A stretch of DNA of 64,000 nucleotides from Coriobacteriaceae bacterium AM48-5 (GCA_027669525.1 JAQEDJ010000002.1:56335-120334); one strand, 5' to 3'; shown: positions 27,265 to 36,710, numbered from the stretch's first letter. The notes: generated from the letters alone by a model not told the origin. Made by a program: numbers and translations.

Positions 27265-28348
27265 TTACAGCGCGAAGGCGTCGACGTCGCCCCAGTGGCG
27301 GCGCAGCGTGATGGCGGCAGCGGGCTCGGTGTTGTCAAAGACGACCGACCACTGCGTGTTGCTGGTGATGTCTTCCGGATTGGGCTCTTGCGCTGCAGCG
27401 CGTAGGGCCTTCCAAGCGACTGCCTCGTCTTGGGCACCGACATGGGCGTCGAGGACATCGGCGATGGCGATGGCGCGTTCCTTGCCATGGCCCAGCTCGC
27501 CATTCTTTTGGTTGGGCAGCACTTCGTCGCCATAGCAGGCGTAGAAGTTCGTAACCTGGCGTACAGGAGTCGCTTTGAAAGCGCGGTCCGGATCGCGCGG
27601 ATCCCACTCTACTACGCGCGCGTCACCGGCGGCGTCGTTGATAAAGAAGTGGTAGTCGCGTCCGGCCATGGCGTGCATGTCGTAGGCAGAAAGCAGGTCG
27701 ACGGCCTCCTGCGTGGTAGCCGCGCGGTCGAGCACCAGGCGGATGGCGAGCGAAGTGTTGATGACGGGGCGCTGCGTGTCCTGGTCACAGGGTTTGGAAT
27801 CCAGGGTGAGCACGGCAATGGACACGCCACATTCGTTGACGCCGTCGAGCTGGGCAAACGGGCCCATCAACGCCGCAGCGCGTCCGCCGACGGAGTCAAG
27901 CGGAGTGTTATCGCCCAGGTTGTTAAGGGCGGCAAACCCGATGGAGGCATAGCTGCCGCGTGGGTGATTGCGCACCAGCAGCGCCGAGGTGTCGTCCTTA
28001 AAGTCGTAATTGCGACCGGTGCGCACGCGCCTCGGCATCTACGGCGACAAAGGCACTGCAGGCAAACTGGGGTGCCTGGACATGTGCCGGCACACCGGGC
28101 AGCACCTGTGCCACCACGGCATCGATGTATGCCTGGTCATCGCGCACGCCAGCGGCGATGATGCGATCAAGATCGTAGTCGTAGGCGATGTCGATTGCGT
28201 ACAGGTCATAGCCATCCGCGTTGCCGGTCAAGCGTTTGAGTGACGCGGCGGACTTGATTTGTTTGTGATAAACGATACCGGTGGCAGCAGCAAGGCCGAC
28301 GGCGACTCCCGCGACACCGCAGGCGATGGCAATGTTACGTGGCTTCAT
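27265..28348 (-). CDS. Ntn-type linear amide C-N hydrolase (frameshift here)
   Basis: A protein of about 361 residues of the choloylglycine hydrolase / penicillin acylase-like superfamily. N-terminal single membrane helix (about 6-26), then the nucleophile Cys97 in FACSAF, then after a one-base loss near 28030 the frame continues as RTGRNYDFKDDTSALLV, with LDGVNECGVSIAVLTL and later MHAMAGRDYHFFINDAAG. The NYDFK and GVNE(C/Y)GV(S/A) signatures are typical of this Ntn family. It probably cleaves an amide bond outside or at the membrane; bile salts, N-acyl amino acids or lactams are possible substrates, not decided here. The start has AGGAG. Confidence 0.8.
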
Positions 28349-28507
28349 GACGGCTCCTTTCGTCCTGTTAGCGTAATTGTCGCAAAAGGAGTGCGGACAT
28401 GATGGCTTAACTTGGCGAGCGGCGCGGGATTAAACATGGAATGAAAGGCACGGCACCGGCGCGGCGGGGTATGCTGGAGGGAACCATCAACAGCGAAAGG
28501 GGAGAGC

Positions 28508-29893
28508 ATGACGGATCAGGAAACGCCCGAGAGCGCGCACGTGACGGCCGACGATATCGAGGCCGCCAACGACCTTATCGACTTTATCGAGGCATGCCCC
28601 AGCATGTTCCATACGGCGGCGACCATTATGGCCGAGCTCGACGAGGCGGGCTTTACCTACCTGCCCGAGAACGCAGCATGGGATATCGAGCCGGGCGGGC
28701 GTTATTACACGCAGCGCAACACTTCGAGCGTTGTTGCCTTTAAGGTGGGCGAGGACCTGGCCGCGACGTGGGGCGAGGACGGCGTTGTCGGTGACTATCA
28801 TTTTCAGCTCACGGCGTCACACAGCGATTCGCCGACGTTTAAGGTCAAGGCTGTGCCCGAGCTTGACGGCGCGGGCGAGACGCTGCGCCTGAACACCGAG
28901 GCATACGGCGGCATGATCGACTACACCTGGTTCGATCGCCCGCTGGCACTCGCGGGCCGCGTGCTGGTGCGCGAGGGCGACCGTATTGAGAGCCGCCTGC
29001 TCGCCACCGAGCGCGAGGTCGCTATCATTCCGAGCCTTGCTATCCATATGAACCGCGGCGTTAACGAGGGCTTTGCTCCCAATCGAGCCGTCGACCTGTG
29101 CCCGCTCATCAGCGCTGATGACCTTAAGCAGGGCGACTTTGACGCCCTGATCGCCGACGAGCTGGATGTTGAGCCCGAGCAGATTCTGGGCCGCGATTTG
29201 TTCCTGGTCAACCGCCAGGATGCGCGCATTTGGGGCTGGGCCGACGAGTTTATCTCGACGCCCAAGCTCGATGACCTGGCATGCGCCTATACCTCGCTGC
29301 AGGCATTTTTGGGTGCCGAGAATGCGCACGACATCTCGGTCTTCTGCTGCTTTGATAACGAGGAGGTTGGCTCCGAGACCAAGCAGGGCGCCATGTCGAC
29401 GTTCTTGGCCGACGCGCTGCGCCGCATCAACGGGTCGCTGGGCTTCGATGACGAGTCGTATCACCGTGCGCTTGCCGCCTCGATGCTCGTGAGCTGCGAC
29501 AACGCGCATGCCGTGCACCCCAACCACGCCGAGAAGTGCGATGCGCGCAACCAGGTTGTGCTCAACGGCGGCATCGTCATCAAGGAGGCCGCCAACCAGC
29601 ACTACTGCACCGATGCCTTTAGTCGCGCGGTGTTCCAGGCCATCTGCGATGACGCTGACGTACCCACGCAGGCCTTCGCCAACAAGAGCGATATGGCGGG
29701 TGGCTCTACCCTTGGCAATCTGTCCAATATGCAGGCGAGTATGCACGCCGTGGACGTGGGCCTGCCGCAGCTGGCCATGCACTCAAGCTACGAGACCGGC
29801 GGCGTGCGCGACGTGATGTACGCCATCCGCGCCCTCACCGCCTTCTACGAGCGCAACCTAACCATCAACGGCGCCGAAAGCGTGGAGCTCTAA
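28508..29893 (+). CDS. M18 family aminopeptidase
   Basis: A 461-residue cytosolic metallo-aminopeptidase of the M18 (aspartyl aminopeptidase-like) family. Metal and catalytic motifs: TASHSDSPTFKVK (first His ligand and Asp), CCFDNEEVGSETKQGA (catalytic and ligand Glu, bridging Asp) and the C-terminal AMHSSYE with the last His. Two Zn ions are expected. It starts at ATG 28508 behind AAAGGGGAGA and is probably monocistronic, terminated by the family B hairpin directly after its stop. It fits a peptide-using metabolism. Confidence 0.92.
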   Translation: MTDQETPESAHVTADDIEAANDLIDFIEACPSMFHTAATIMAELDEAGFTYLPENAAWDIEPGGRYYTQRNTSSVVAFKVGEDLAATWGEDGVVGDYHFQLTASHSDSPTFKVKAVPELDGAGETLRLNTEAYGGMIDYTWFDRPLALAGRVLVREGDRIESRLLATEREVAIIPSLAIHMNRGVNEGFAPNRAVDLCPLISADDLKQGDFDALIADELDVEPEQILGRDLFLVNRQDARIWGWADEFISTPKLDDLACAYTSLQAFLGAENAHDISVFCCFDNEEVGSETKQGAMSTFLADALRRINGSLGFDDESYHRALAASMLVSCDNAHAVHPNHAEKCDARNQVVLNGGIVIKEAANQHYCTDAFSRAVFQAICDDADVPTQAFANKSDMAGGSTLGNLSNMQASMHAVDVGLPQLAMHSSYETGGVRDVMYAIRALTAFYERNLTINGAESVEL

Positions 29894-29936
29894 AACCTGC
29901 CAAAAAGGGATGTTAATTTTGGCAGGTTTTATCTGG
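29892..29936. repeat. Hairpin family B, copy 4
   Basis: aaaacctgccaaaa / ttttggcaggtttt with a divergent loop (agggatgttaa), overlapping the aminopeptidase stop codon. Confidence 0.8.
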
Positions 29937-29998
29937 CAAATGCCGCAATGCCAACAGCTGGACGGAATTGTTAAGACACCGCTGGTCGAGCAAACGTC

Positions 29999-30141
29999 AG
30001 CGAGCGACGTCCAGAGCGAACAAGTTGGCATGAAAAAAGGCGAGGCATTGACCTTCTGGTCATGCCTCGCCTTTTGAATGACAAATTGTCGTTCTGGACG
30101 TTGCGCAGCGTCGACCGGTCCGCCGTTCGTTAGAACGGCGG
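29999..30141. terminator. Nested hairpins with terminator core
   Basis: The core aaaaaaggcgaggcat / atgcctcgcctttt (30034-30076) is a strong bidirectional terminator between the aminopeptidase and the convergent dehydrogenase gene. Around it cgacgtccagagcgaacaa pairs with ttgtcgttctggacgttg, and a further hairpin ccgccgttc / gaacggcgg follows at 30120-30141. Together they fill the 29937-30145 gap. Confidence 0.8.
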
Positions 30142-30145
30142 AACC

Positions 30146-31081
30146 CTAATGCTCGATCCAGCAGCGCAGGGTCTCGCCTGCCTGCAGGTGACGCAGATTC
30201 TCCGCGGCGATGTCGACCACGTTGTTGAGCGTGGCTGCCAGGTGGAACCAACCGGAGACGTGCGGCGTGATGAGCATGTTGGGCGCATCCCACAGGGGGC
30301 TTGTCTCAGGCAGCGGCTCGGGGTCGGTGACGTCGACCGCGGCGCCGGCGAGATGCCCCGACTCCAGGGCGGCAACAAGATCGTCGGCAACAACAAGGTC
30401 ACCGCGGCCGCCGTTGGCAAAGAAGGCACCCGGCTTCATCGCGGCGAAGAACTCGGCATTCGCAAGACCGCGGGTCTCGGGTGTGCTGGGCATAAAGGAT
30501 GCGACGACGTCTGCCTCGGCCAGGCGCTCGGGCAGGGCATCCATGCCGTCCATGTCCTCAAACACAATGGGGTAGACGAGCGGATGGCGCTTGATGCCGC
30601 GGACGTGTGCGCCCATGCTGCGGCAGAGCGTGGCAAAGTGGCCGCCGATATCGCCCGCGCCCAGCACCAGCACGTTGGCATTTTTGAGCGAGGTAACCGG
30701 CCCCAAATCCTCCCAGCGATGCTCGCGCTGTAAATCTTGGTAGCCAGGCAGGCGCTTCATCATGGAAAGGACCATGGCAAACATGTGCTCGCTTACGGCC
30801 TGACCGTAGGCACCGATCGAGCAAGACAGCTTGGCGTCAGCCGGCACGGTGCCAGCAGCAAGGTAGTCGTCATAGCCGGCGGTCTGCAATTGCAACAGCT
30901 GGAGATGCTCGCATGCCGTGAGCATGTCAGGGTCGATGTTGCCCAAGATCACGTCCGCACCGGCGACCTGCTCGCGCGTGGCGGCGTCGGCGCTCGTGTA
31001 GATAAAGTCCTCGCCCGGAGCGCTCGACTCAAGAATTGCGCGATGGCGATTGTTGACGGGCAACAAAACCAGGATGTTCAC
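30146..31081 (-). CDS. D-isomer-specific 2-hydroxyacid dehydrogenase
   Basis: A 311-residue NAD(P)-dependent 2-hydroxyacid dehydrogenase. The nucleotide-binding glycine motif VLGAGDIGGHFATL lies at about residues 142-155; the catalytic Arg is in the ANGGRGDLV segment, the Glu in DVTDPEPLP, and the His in LITPHVSGW, which together match the R-E-H triad. It reduces a 2-keto acid or oxidises a D-2-hydroxyacid; the substrate is not assignable. Start ATG 31081 is preceded by AGAGGAC. It lies downstream of map on the same strand, but a terminator and a family B repeat sit between them. Confidence 0.9.
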   Translation of the reverse strand: MNILVLLPVNNRHRAILESSAPGEDFIYTSADAATREQVAGADVILGNIDPDMLTACEHLQLLQLQTAGYDDYLAAGTVPADAKLSCSIGAYGQAVSEHMFAMVLSMMKRLPGYQDLQREHRWEDLGPVTSLKNANVLVLGAGDIGGHFATLCRSMGAHVRGIKRHPLVYPIVFEDMDGMDALPERLAEADVVASFMPSTPETRGLANAEFFAAMKPGAFFANGGRGDLVVADDLVAALESGHLAGAAVDVTDPEPLPETSPLWDAPNMLITPHVSGWFHLAATLNNVVDIAAENLRHLQAGETLRCWIEH

Positions 31082-31099
31082 AAGCAGTCCTCTCCGCTC

Positions 31100-31140
31100 A
31101 ACCTACCAAAAAGGGACAGGTTTATTTTGGCAGGTTATAT
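31100..31140. repeat. Hairpin family B, copy 5
   Basis: acctaccaaaa / ttttggcaggt around agggacaggttta. One G-U or mismatch position (ccta for cctg). It sits between the dehydrogenase start and the map terminator. Confidence 0.8.
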
Positions 31141-31160
31141 CAGGCAAAACGTTCAAACAA

Positions 31161-31203
31161 AAACGCCGGATGCAAGACGAGCGTGCCCGTCAGCATCCGG
31201 CGC
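31161..31203 (-). terminator. Terminator of map
   Basis: acgccggatgc / gcatccggcg stem followed, on the minus strand, by a run of T (plus-strand aaaaac). It lies 9 bases after the map stop. Confidence 0.8.
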
Positions 31204-31211
31204 ATCCACGG

Positions 31212-32098
31212 CTACCAGCTCAGCAGCTCGTAGCCGTCCTCGGTCACCACGAGCTGTACCTCGCACTGGGCCGAATCGCTGCCGTCCTTGGTGCGCACAC
31301 ACCAACCGTCGCCCTTGCTAATCTTGATGTCGGGCGCTCCGGCGTTGACCATGGGCTCGATGGTAAAGACCATGCCCGGCACCATGATGGTGTCCACATC
31401 GGGCGCCTCGGTGGTAAAGCCCACAAATGGGTCTTCGTGGAACTCCTTACCGATGCCGTGTCCGCCGTACTCGCGCACCACGCTAAAACCGGCGTCCTCG
31501 ACGGTCTTTTGCACGGCCTCGGCCATAACGGACAGTGGCAGCCATGGCTTGACGGCCGCCAGACCCGCTTCCACGCTGGCGCGGGTGACATCGACCAGGC
31601 GCTGGCGCTCGGCCGAGACTCGCCGATGCAGAACATGCGGCTCGAGTCGCTAAAGTAGCCGTCTAGGATCGTGGAACAGTCCACGTTGATGATGTCGCCC
31701 TCGTGCAGCACGTCCGTATCGCAGGGAATGCCGTGGCAGACCACATCATTGATCGAGGTGCACACGCTCTTGGGGTAGCCCTCGTAGTTGAGGTCAGCCG
31801 GCGTGCCACCGTGCTCGACGGTGTAGTCGTAGATCATCTGGTCGATCTGGTTGGTGGTCATGCCTGCGGCGATATGCTCGCCCACATAATCGAGCACGCC
31901 CACGTTGATGGCTGCCGAGCGCTTGATGCCCTCGATATCGGCGGGAGTCTTGTAGAGCGTGCGAGGCAGAACCTCCCAGCCTTCTTCCCACAAGCGCTCG
32001 AGGCGCTCATCAAAGGCGCTATGGCATTTCTTGTATTTCTTGCCGCTGCCGCACCAGCAAGCGTCGTTGCGGCCGGGCACGGGTCCTTTGTCATACAT
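31212..32098 (-). CDS. map: Methionine aminopeptidase with SEC-C zinc motif (frameshift here)
   Basis: Type I methionine aminopeptidase, about 296 residues, removing the initiator Met. It has an N-terminal SEC-C zinc motif (RNDACWCGSGKKYKKCH, residues 10-26), as in chlamydial and clostridial forms. Metal ligands: Asp in NVDCSTILDGYFSD, His in GGHGIGKEFHEDP, Glu in FTIEPM and the C-terminal Glu in AQCEVQLVVTEDG. A missing G near 31617 (gagtctcg for gaggtctcg) breaks the frame; adding it gives CIGEVSAERQRLVDVT. ATG 32098 follows GAAAGGAAG. Essential in most bacteria, so the break is unlikely to be real unless a second map exists. Confidence 0.9.
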
Positions 32099-32150
32099 GG
32101 CTAACTTCCTTTCATTCGCAGCTAGTATAGCCCACGCACGCGGCCATAAA

Positions 32151-32216
32151 AGTTGCGGTGATATAGTTCCGATTTAAGCGGTTTAACAGCACAAATAGAA
32201 CTATATCACCGCAACT
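32151..32216. repeat. Hairpin family A, copy 4
   Basis: The cleanest copy: agttgcggtgatatagttc (32151-32169) and gaactatatcaccgcaact (32198-32216) pair perfectly over 19 bases around a 28-base loop. It lies between the map start and the 3' end of the radical SAM gene. Confidence 0.85.
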
Positions 32217-32257
32217 GATGGGGCGGGATGGCGGGCACTAGCTGCTGCGTGGTTTTG

Positions 32258-33032
32258 CTAGTAGCTCACTTGGCAGGGGATGTCGAGGGCGCGCACACGC
32301 GCGGCAATGGCGTCGAGCACCTCGGGCGCTGCTTTGGCAAGGCCGGCGACAGGTGTCTCGCGCGCCACCGTGTAGATGGTCGCCTCCTGCGGGCGAATGC
32401 GCTCGAGCGCCGCGAGCCAAGGGCCGACATACGCTTCGCCGGCGTTATCGAGGGACTTGCCTGGTACTCGCCGCTCAAAAAGATCGTCTGAACAATGACG
32501 TGGCCGTTAAAGCTCGCGAACGTCTCGATCTGGCGCTCGACGTCGTAGGGGCCAACGGGCTGGTCGAGCAACTGGATAAATGCCAGGTCGACCGTATCGA
32601 GCTTAAGAATGTTGTCGTCGACCATCATGAGCGCATCGTGCACAGCGGGCTGGTCAGCGCGCGTGCCATTGGAGAGCACGGCGATCTTGGTGTTTGGGGC
32701 AAGCTTGTCGCGCAGCGCGACGGCACCGGCGATGGCCTGCGGAAACTCCGGCGCGGCGGTGGCTCGCCGTTGCCGGCAAACGTGATCACATCGGGGAGCT
32801 CGCCCTCGGCTGCCATCTCGCGCAGCTTGGCCTCGAGTGCGTCGAGCACCACGGCGGCCGTGTTATACGGCTCATGGCAGGGACGCTCGGCGTTAAGGCC
32901 GTTCTCGCAGTAGATGCAGTCGAACGTGCAGATCTTGCCCGACGCCGGCATCATGTTGACACCGAGCGAAAGGCCCAGGCGGCGACTGCGCACCGGTCCA
33001 AAGATGGGGCTGGCATTTAAAAACGTAGACAT
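32258..33032 (-). CDS. Radical SAM protein, COG0731-like (two frameshifts here)
   Basis: About 258 residues. The cluster motif is CTFDCIYCEN (CxxxCxxC) near residues 36-43, following FGPVRSRRLGLSLGVNMMP, a combination typical of COG0731-type Fe-S oxidoreductases. A missing C near 32757 (after FAGNGEP) and a missing G near 32463 (after SGEYQ) break the frame. The repaired reading runs through VLSNGTRADQPAVHDAL, PVGPYDVERQIETFASFNGHVIVQTIFLSGEYQGKSLDN and ends ALDIPCQVSY with the stop at 32258. ATG 33032 is 9 bases after AAGGAG; an ATG at 33038 is closer. Substrate unknown. Confidence 0.82.
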
Positions 33033-33196
33033 AGGCATATGCTCCTTGGGACAGTTGTGCCTAAGCATAGCATCGGTGCCAAAGCCTGATTCGGGCTTGT
33101 GCTTTTCAGGTTTCGTTTTTTCACGCTGCCCTCAATGTCCACGCCATGAGAGGTTTCCGGTTGGGTACAGTTAATGCGTTAACAAGGTGCAAGACG

Positions 33197-34006
33197 ATGG
33201 GGCACAACATGGATTTTACGGTCGAGAATGCGGGCACCACGATTGCCTGTCGCGAGTTTGCCGAGCCGGGCGTGCCGTCGGATGCGCCTGCCTTGGTGTG
33301 CGTGCACGGCGCTTGCGTCGACGGCACATTTTTTGACGGGATCGCCCGCGAGCTCGCCTGCGGCTATCGCGTAATTGCCTACGACCGCCGCGGTTGCGGC
33401 GAGAGCGGCGACGTTGCGGACGGGCGCTACGACCTTGCCGTCCAGGCCGCCGACCTGCAGGCCGTTATCGAGCATGTCGGCGCTCCGGCAAACGTGCTCG
33501 CGCACAGTGCCGGTACGCTGGTGACCCTGGAGCTTCTCCGTACAAACCCGGCCATTGTCTCGCGCGCGATGCTGCACGAACCCGCCGTGACAAACGAGGG
33601 CGCTGGCCTGGGCACGGCCCCGGTTTTGCTCGAGATGATTGCTGCGGGAAAGGTCTCGAGGGCATTAAGAGCCTTCCTGAGTGCCATCGGTGATTCGGAT
33701 CCTCAAGCTCCCAAGACAACCGAGGCGGAAGCCAAGCATGCCCTGCGCAACGGCCGCAGCTTTATGGCAAACGAATGCGGGATCATTATGACCTGCGTTC
33801 CCGATTGGGATCGCGTCCGCGCATCGAAAACGGTGGCCGCCGTGCTCCTGGGCGAGCTCTCGATTGGCACGCCCCGCGAGGCTGGTACGCGAGCGGCTGC
33901 CGAATATCTCGATTGCCCTCTCGTGACGATCCCGGGCGCGCACAACGGGCTGCGCGATCGTCCGGCAGCGGCTGCTCAGGCCGTCCGTGGCATCCTGGGG
34001 TTCTAG
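33197..34006 (+). CDS. Alpha/beta hydrolase
   Basis: A 269-residue alpha/beta-hydrolase. HGACVDG (about 38-44) supplies the oxyanion hole, YDRRGCGES follows, the nucleophile is S104 in LAHSAGT, and the catalytic His is in IPGAHNGL near the end. The lid region (145-200) is small. ATG 33197 is chosen for its spacing from AAGGTG; an ATG at 33209 is also possible. Substrate not assignable (esterase, lactonase or similar). Confidence 0.85.
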   Translation: MGHNMDFTVENAGTTIACREFAEPGVPSDAPALVCVHGACVDGTFFDGIARELACGYRVIAYDRRGCGESGDVADGRYDLAVQAADLQAVIEHVGAPANVLAHSAGTLVTLELLRTNPAIVSRAMLHEPAVTNEGAGLGTAPVLLEMIAAGKVSRALRAFLSAIGDSDPQAPKTTEAEAKHALRNGRSFMANECGIIMTCVPDWDRVRASKTVAAVLLGELSIGTPREAGTRAAAEYLDCPLVTIPGAHNGLRDRPAAAAQAVRGILGF

Positions 34007-34217
34007 CACCCGCAATAGCCAAAGCAGGCTCCATCTGCAAACGTTTCGGCCGTGTTAACAAATGTGCTCAAAACCTCACGTCTGCGGCTTCGATTGCGCC
34101 GTCTGCCAACTCATAAAAATGTAACAGCATTCACGTGCCTACCTGCATCGGCAAGGTGTTACTCTTGTAACATTTGGAACCCACCGCTACCATGCGAAAC
34201 TATCGAAAGGGCCCCAT
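34007..34217. other. Promoter region of the HD-GYP operon
   Basis: No gene. It contains a small dyad tgttac-tct-tgtaaca near 34158-34172 and a related atgtaaca at about 34120, which could be a regulator site. An AAAGGG ribosome site precedes the ATG at 34218. Confidence 0.4.
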
Positions 34218-36101
34218 ATGCTCAATAATCACGAGGTCAATCTAACCGACGAGGAGGCTGCCGCCGAGGTCGCCCGTGTCGCGAAGACCTACCCCGTGGT
34301 GCGTTTGCTGTCGGCCGATCAGATTAAGAGCGAGCCTAACTGCCTGCTCGCCGGCGAACGGTGTCCCTGTCTGCGCCAGTCAAGTCTTGAAGCCTTGGCG
34401 GCGGGTTCCGATGAGGTGTCGGAACGGCTGCTCAACGATGGCGTTGAGTACCGCGCTCGCCTGCGCTCTTTGATGGTTGAGGGCGAGCCTCACGTTCTGC
34501 TGATGGTGCGTCCGATTGATGAACAAGAGGCCGCAGAAGAGGACCTTGTCTACACCGACGTGCTGACGAGCGTGCGCAATCGCCGATATTACGAGGAAAA
34601 GCTTCGTAGCGCCCGTATGCAGGCCGGCGTGGCCGTGATCGACCTTGATGATTTTAGGGCCTTCAACGATACGTATGGCCGCCATGCCGGCGACCTTGCG
34701 CTTGGTGCCGTGGCGACGGCCATACGCAGCGGTGTTCGTTCGACTGACGAGCTTGTGCGTTTTGGCTGCGATAAGTTTGTGGCCGTCATGCCCAATATTC
34801 CCTCTGATGACTTTGCCCGTCGTCTGCGTCAAGTATCCGATGCCGTTCATTCCACGATTATTCCGGGGCATGAGCGCGTTAGCTTGACGGCATGCGTTGG
34901 TGGCGTTCGCATTAATGGCGAAACGGTCGATGAGGGTGTTAGCCAGGCTGTCCAATTATTGAGCCGCGCTAAGGCAAAAGCCGGTACAGTCGTGACCGAT
35001 GCCGAATCCATCGAGGCCTTCCAAAGCGAAAAGCCTACGGTGCTTATTGTCGATGACTCCGAGATGAACCGAGCCATTCTCAACGAGATGCTCAAGGACG
35101 AGTATTGCATCCTCGAGGCCGATAACGGTCGCGCGGCGCTCGACATGGTCGACCGCTATGGCGATGAGTTGTCGCTCGTGCTGCTGGACATTGTCATGCC
35201 GGGCATGAACGGCTTTGAGGTGCTGGGCGATCTGTCGCGTCGATCGAATATTGACAATTTGCCCGTCATCATGATCTCGAGCGAAGATTCCGACGAAGTG
35301 GTGCTGCGTGCGTATGAGCTTGGTGCCTCGGACTATGTCAACCGCCCGTTTGACTCCCGTGTCGTGCGCCGCCGCGTAAGCAACACCATCCGCCTGTATG
35401 CCAAGCAACGCCGTCTGACGAGCCTGCTGTCTCAGCAGTACAACGAGCGCGTCAAGAACAGCCGCATGCTCATCGACATCATGGCCGGCGTCATGGAGCT
35501 CCGCAATGGCGAGAGCGGCAGGCACGTTACGAACATCGAGAAACTGACCGAGCTGCTGCTTGGCTGCCTGGTCCACCGTAGTGACAGCATCTCCCTCGAC
35601 AACGAGGAGCGCTCTACGATTGCCCTGGCTTCGGCACTGCACGATATCGGCAAGATGTCGATTGACGATGCGATTCTCAACAAGCCCGGGCGCCTCACGT
35701 CCGAGGAGTTCGAGATTATGAAGACGCATACCACGATCGGCGCCGACATGCTGCATGAGCTGGGCCGCCATCACGCCGGCAATGCGCTTATGGAATATGC
35801 GTACCAGATTGCGCGTTGGCACCACGAGCGCTGGGACGGCAAGGGTTATCCCGATGGCCTTAAGGGCGACGATATCCCCATCGCCGCACAGGTGGTTTCG
35901 GTGGCCGACGTATACGATGCGCTGACGAGCGTGCGCGTGTACAAGGATGTCATCCCGCACGAGGAGGCGATCCAGATGATCCTGGACGGTAAGTGCGGCA
36001 CCTTTAACCCGCTGCTGCTCGACTGTCTGCTCGAGGTGCAAGACCGTATTGCCGAAACATTGGCGCGCCCTGCCGAGGTCGTTGCGCTTCCTACGATTTA
36101 G
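34218..36101 (+). CDS. Degenerate GGDEF - receiver - HD-GYP protein
   Basis: A 627-residue cytosolic signalling protein. Residues about 1-110 form an undefined N-terminal domain; 112-262 a GGDEF-like domain in which the active-site motif is GCDKF (183-187) rather than GGDEF, so diguanylate cyclase activity is unlikely; 272-392 a receiver with phospho-acceptor D324 in LLDIVMP, and an Arg (YVNRPF, R376) where Lys is usual; 415-615 an HD-GYP phosphodiesterase with H436, H475-D476 (HDIGK), H504, H535-H536 and GYP at 543-545, all ligands apparently intact. It probably hydrolyses cyclic di-GMP or a related dinucleotide under phosphorylation control. The HPt gene follows 23 bases later. Confidence 0.88.
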   Translation: MLNNHEVNLTDEEAAAEVARVAKTYPVVRLLSADQIKSEPNCLLAGERCPCLRQSSLEALAAGSDEVSERLLNDGVEYRARLRSLMVEGEPHVLLMVRPIDEQEAAEEDLVYTDVLTSVRNRRYYEEKLRSARMQAGVAVIDLDDFRAFNDTYGRHAGDLALGAVATAIRSGVRSTDELVRFGCDKFVAVMPNIPSDDFARRLRQVSDAVHSTIIPGHERVSLTACVGGVRINGETVDEGVSQAVQLLSRAKAKAGTVVTDAESIEAFQSEKPTVLIVDDSEMNRAILNEMLKDEYCILEADNGRAALDMVDRYGDELSLVLLDIVMPGMNGFEVLGDLSRRSNIDNLPVIMISSEDSDEVVLRAYELGASDYVNRPFDSRVVRRRVSNTIRLYAKQRRLTSLLSQQYNERVKNSRMLIDIMAGVMELRNGESGRHVTNIEKLTELLLGCLVHRSDSISLDNEERSTIALASALHDIGKMSIDDAILNKPGRLTSEEFEIMKTHTTIGADMLHELGRHHAGNALMEYAYQIARWHHERWDGKGYPDGLKGDDIPIAAQVVSVADVYDALTSVRVYKDVIPHEEAIQMILDGKCGTFNPLLLDCLLEVQDRIAETLARPAEVVALPTI

Positions 36102-36124
36102 TTTGACCAAAGGAGTTTTAATCC

Positions 36125-36481
36125 ATGATTTCCATGCGTGAGGCGTATGAGAAGATTGGCGCCAATTATGATGACGCGTGCGCTCGGCTGATGGGCGAGG
36201 AGATGCTTGCCCGCTTTGCCCTCAAGTTTTTGGATGACGAGAGCATGGACAAGCTGGAGGCCGCCATGGCGGCAGGAGACGCCAAGGAAGCGTTTATGGC
36301 AGCTCACACGCTCAAGGGCGTGAGCCAGAACCTGGGATTCGATAATCTGTACGAGCCGGCGGTCGTGGTGACCGAGGCGCTGCGCGGCGCCGATGCCGTT
36401 GACGGCGCTCGCGCGGGAATGCATGCGTTGCAGCAGCAATATGCGGCTACGATGTCGGCCCTGCGCGAGGTGGCCGAGTAA
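36125..36481 (+). CDS. Stand-alone HPt phosphotransfer protein
   Basis: A 118-residue HPt domain with the phospho-acceptor H61 in AAHTLKGVSQNLGF, the standard four-helix signature. An AAAGGAG site precedes it; ATG 36125 or 36134 may be used. As the last gene of the operon it likely passes phosphate to the receiver of the upstream HD-GYP protein (D324). No hybrid kinase is nearby, so its donor is encoded elsewhere. Confidence 0.88.
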   Translation: MISMREAYEKIGANYDDACARLMGEEMLARFALKFLDDESMDKLEAAMAAGDAKEAFMAAHTLKGVSQNLGFDNLYEPAVVVTEALRGADAVDGARAGMHALQQQYAATMSALREVAE

Positions 36482-36505
36482 GAGCTCGCGAGCTTTGATG
36501 GCTAT

Positions 36506-36569
36506 GAGAGTGGATAATCTCCCGTTTTAGGCCCGGTGGCGGCCTCAAAGTGGGAGATTATCCACTCTC
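36506..36569. repeat. Perfect 18-bp inverted repeat hairpin
   Basis: gagagtggataatctccc (36506-36523) and gggagattatccactctc (36552-36569) pair perfectly around a 28-base loop that itself folds (ggcccggtggcggcc-type). A partial further copy of the arm (ccactctcacc) follows at 36590. It is located 25 bases after the HPt stop; a terminator role is possible but it has no T tract. Confidence 0.8.
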
Positions 36570-36659
36570 GTTCGATACGTGTCCAAAATCCACTCTCACC
36601 CCTTCTGATTAGTGAATGGGCTATGCGCACTGGCGGGGCTTTCCGCATGCAATCCATAT

Positions 36660-36687
36660 CGTTGTTCGATAAACTGTTCGAATAACG
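36660..36687. promoter_or_regulatory. Dyad operator before DUF2975/XRE pair
   Basis: cgttgttcga and tcgaataacg form 10-base arms (one mismatch) around taaactgt, 24 bases before the DUF2975 start. The centre gataaact resembles a -10 box, so repressor binding would cover the promoter. Likely bound by the XRE protein of the pair (inference). Confidence 0.6.
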
Positions 36688-36710
36688 ATAGAGTCGATGA
36701 GGGTGAGTGT

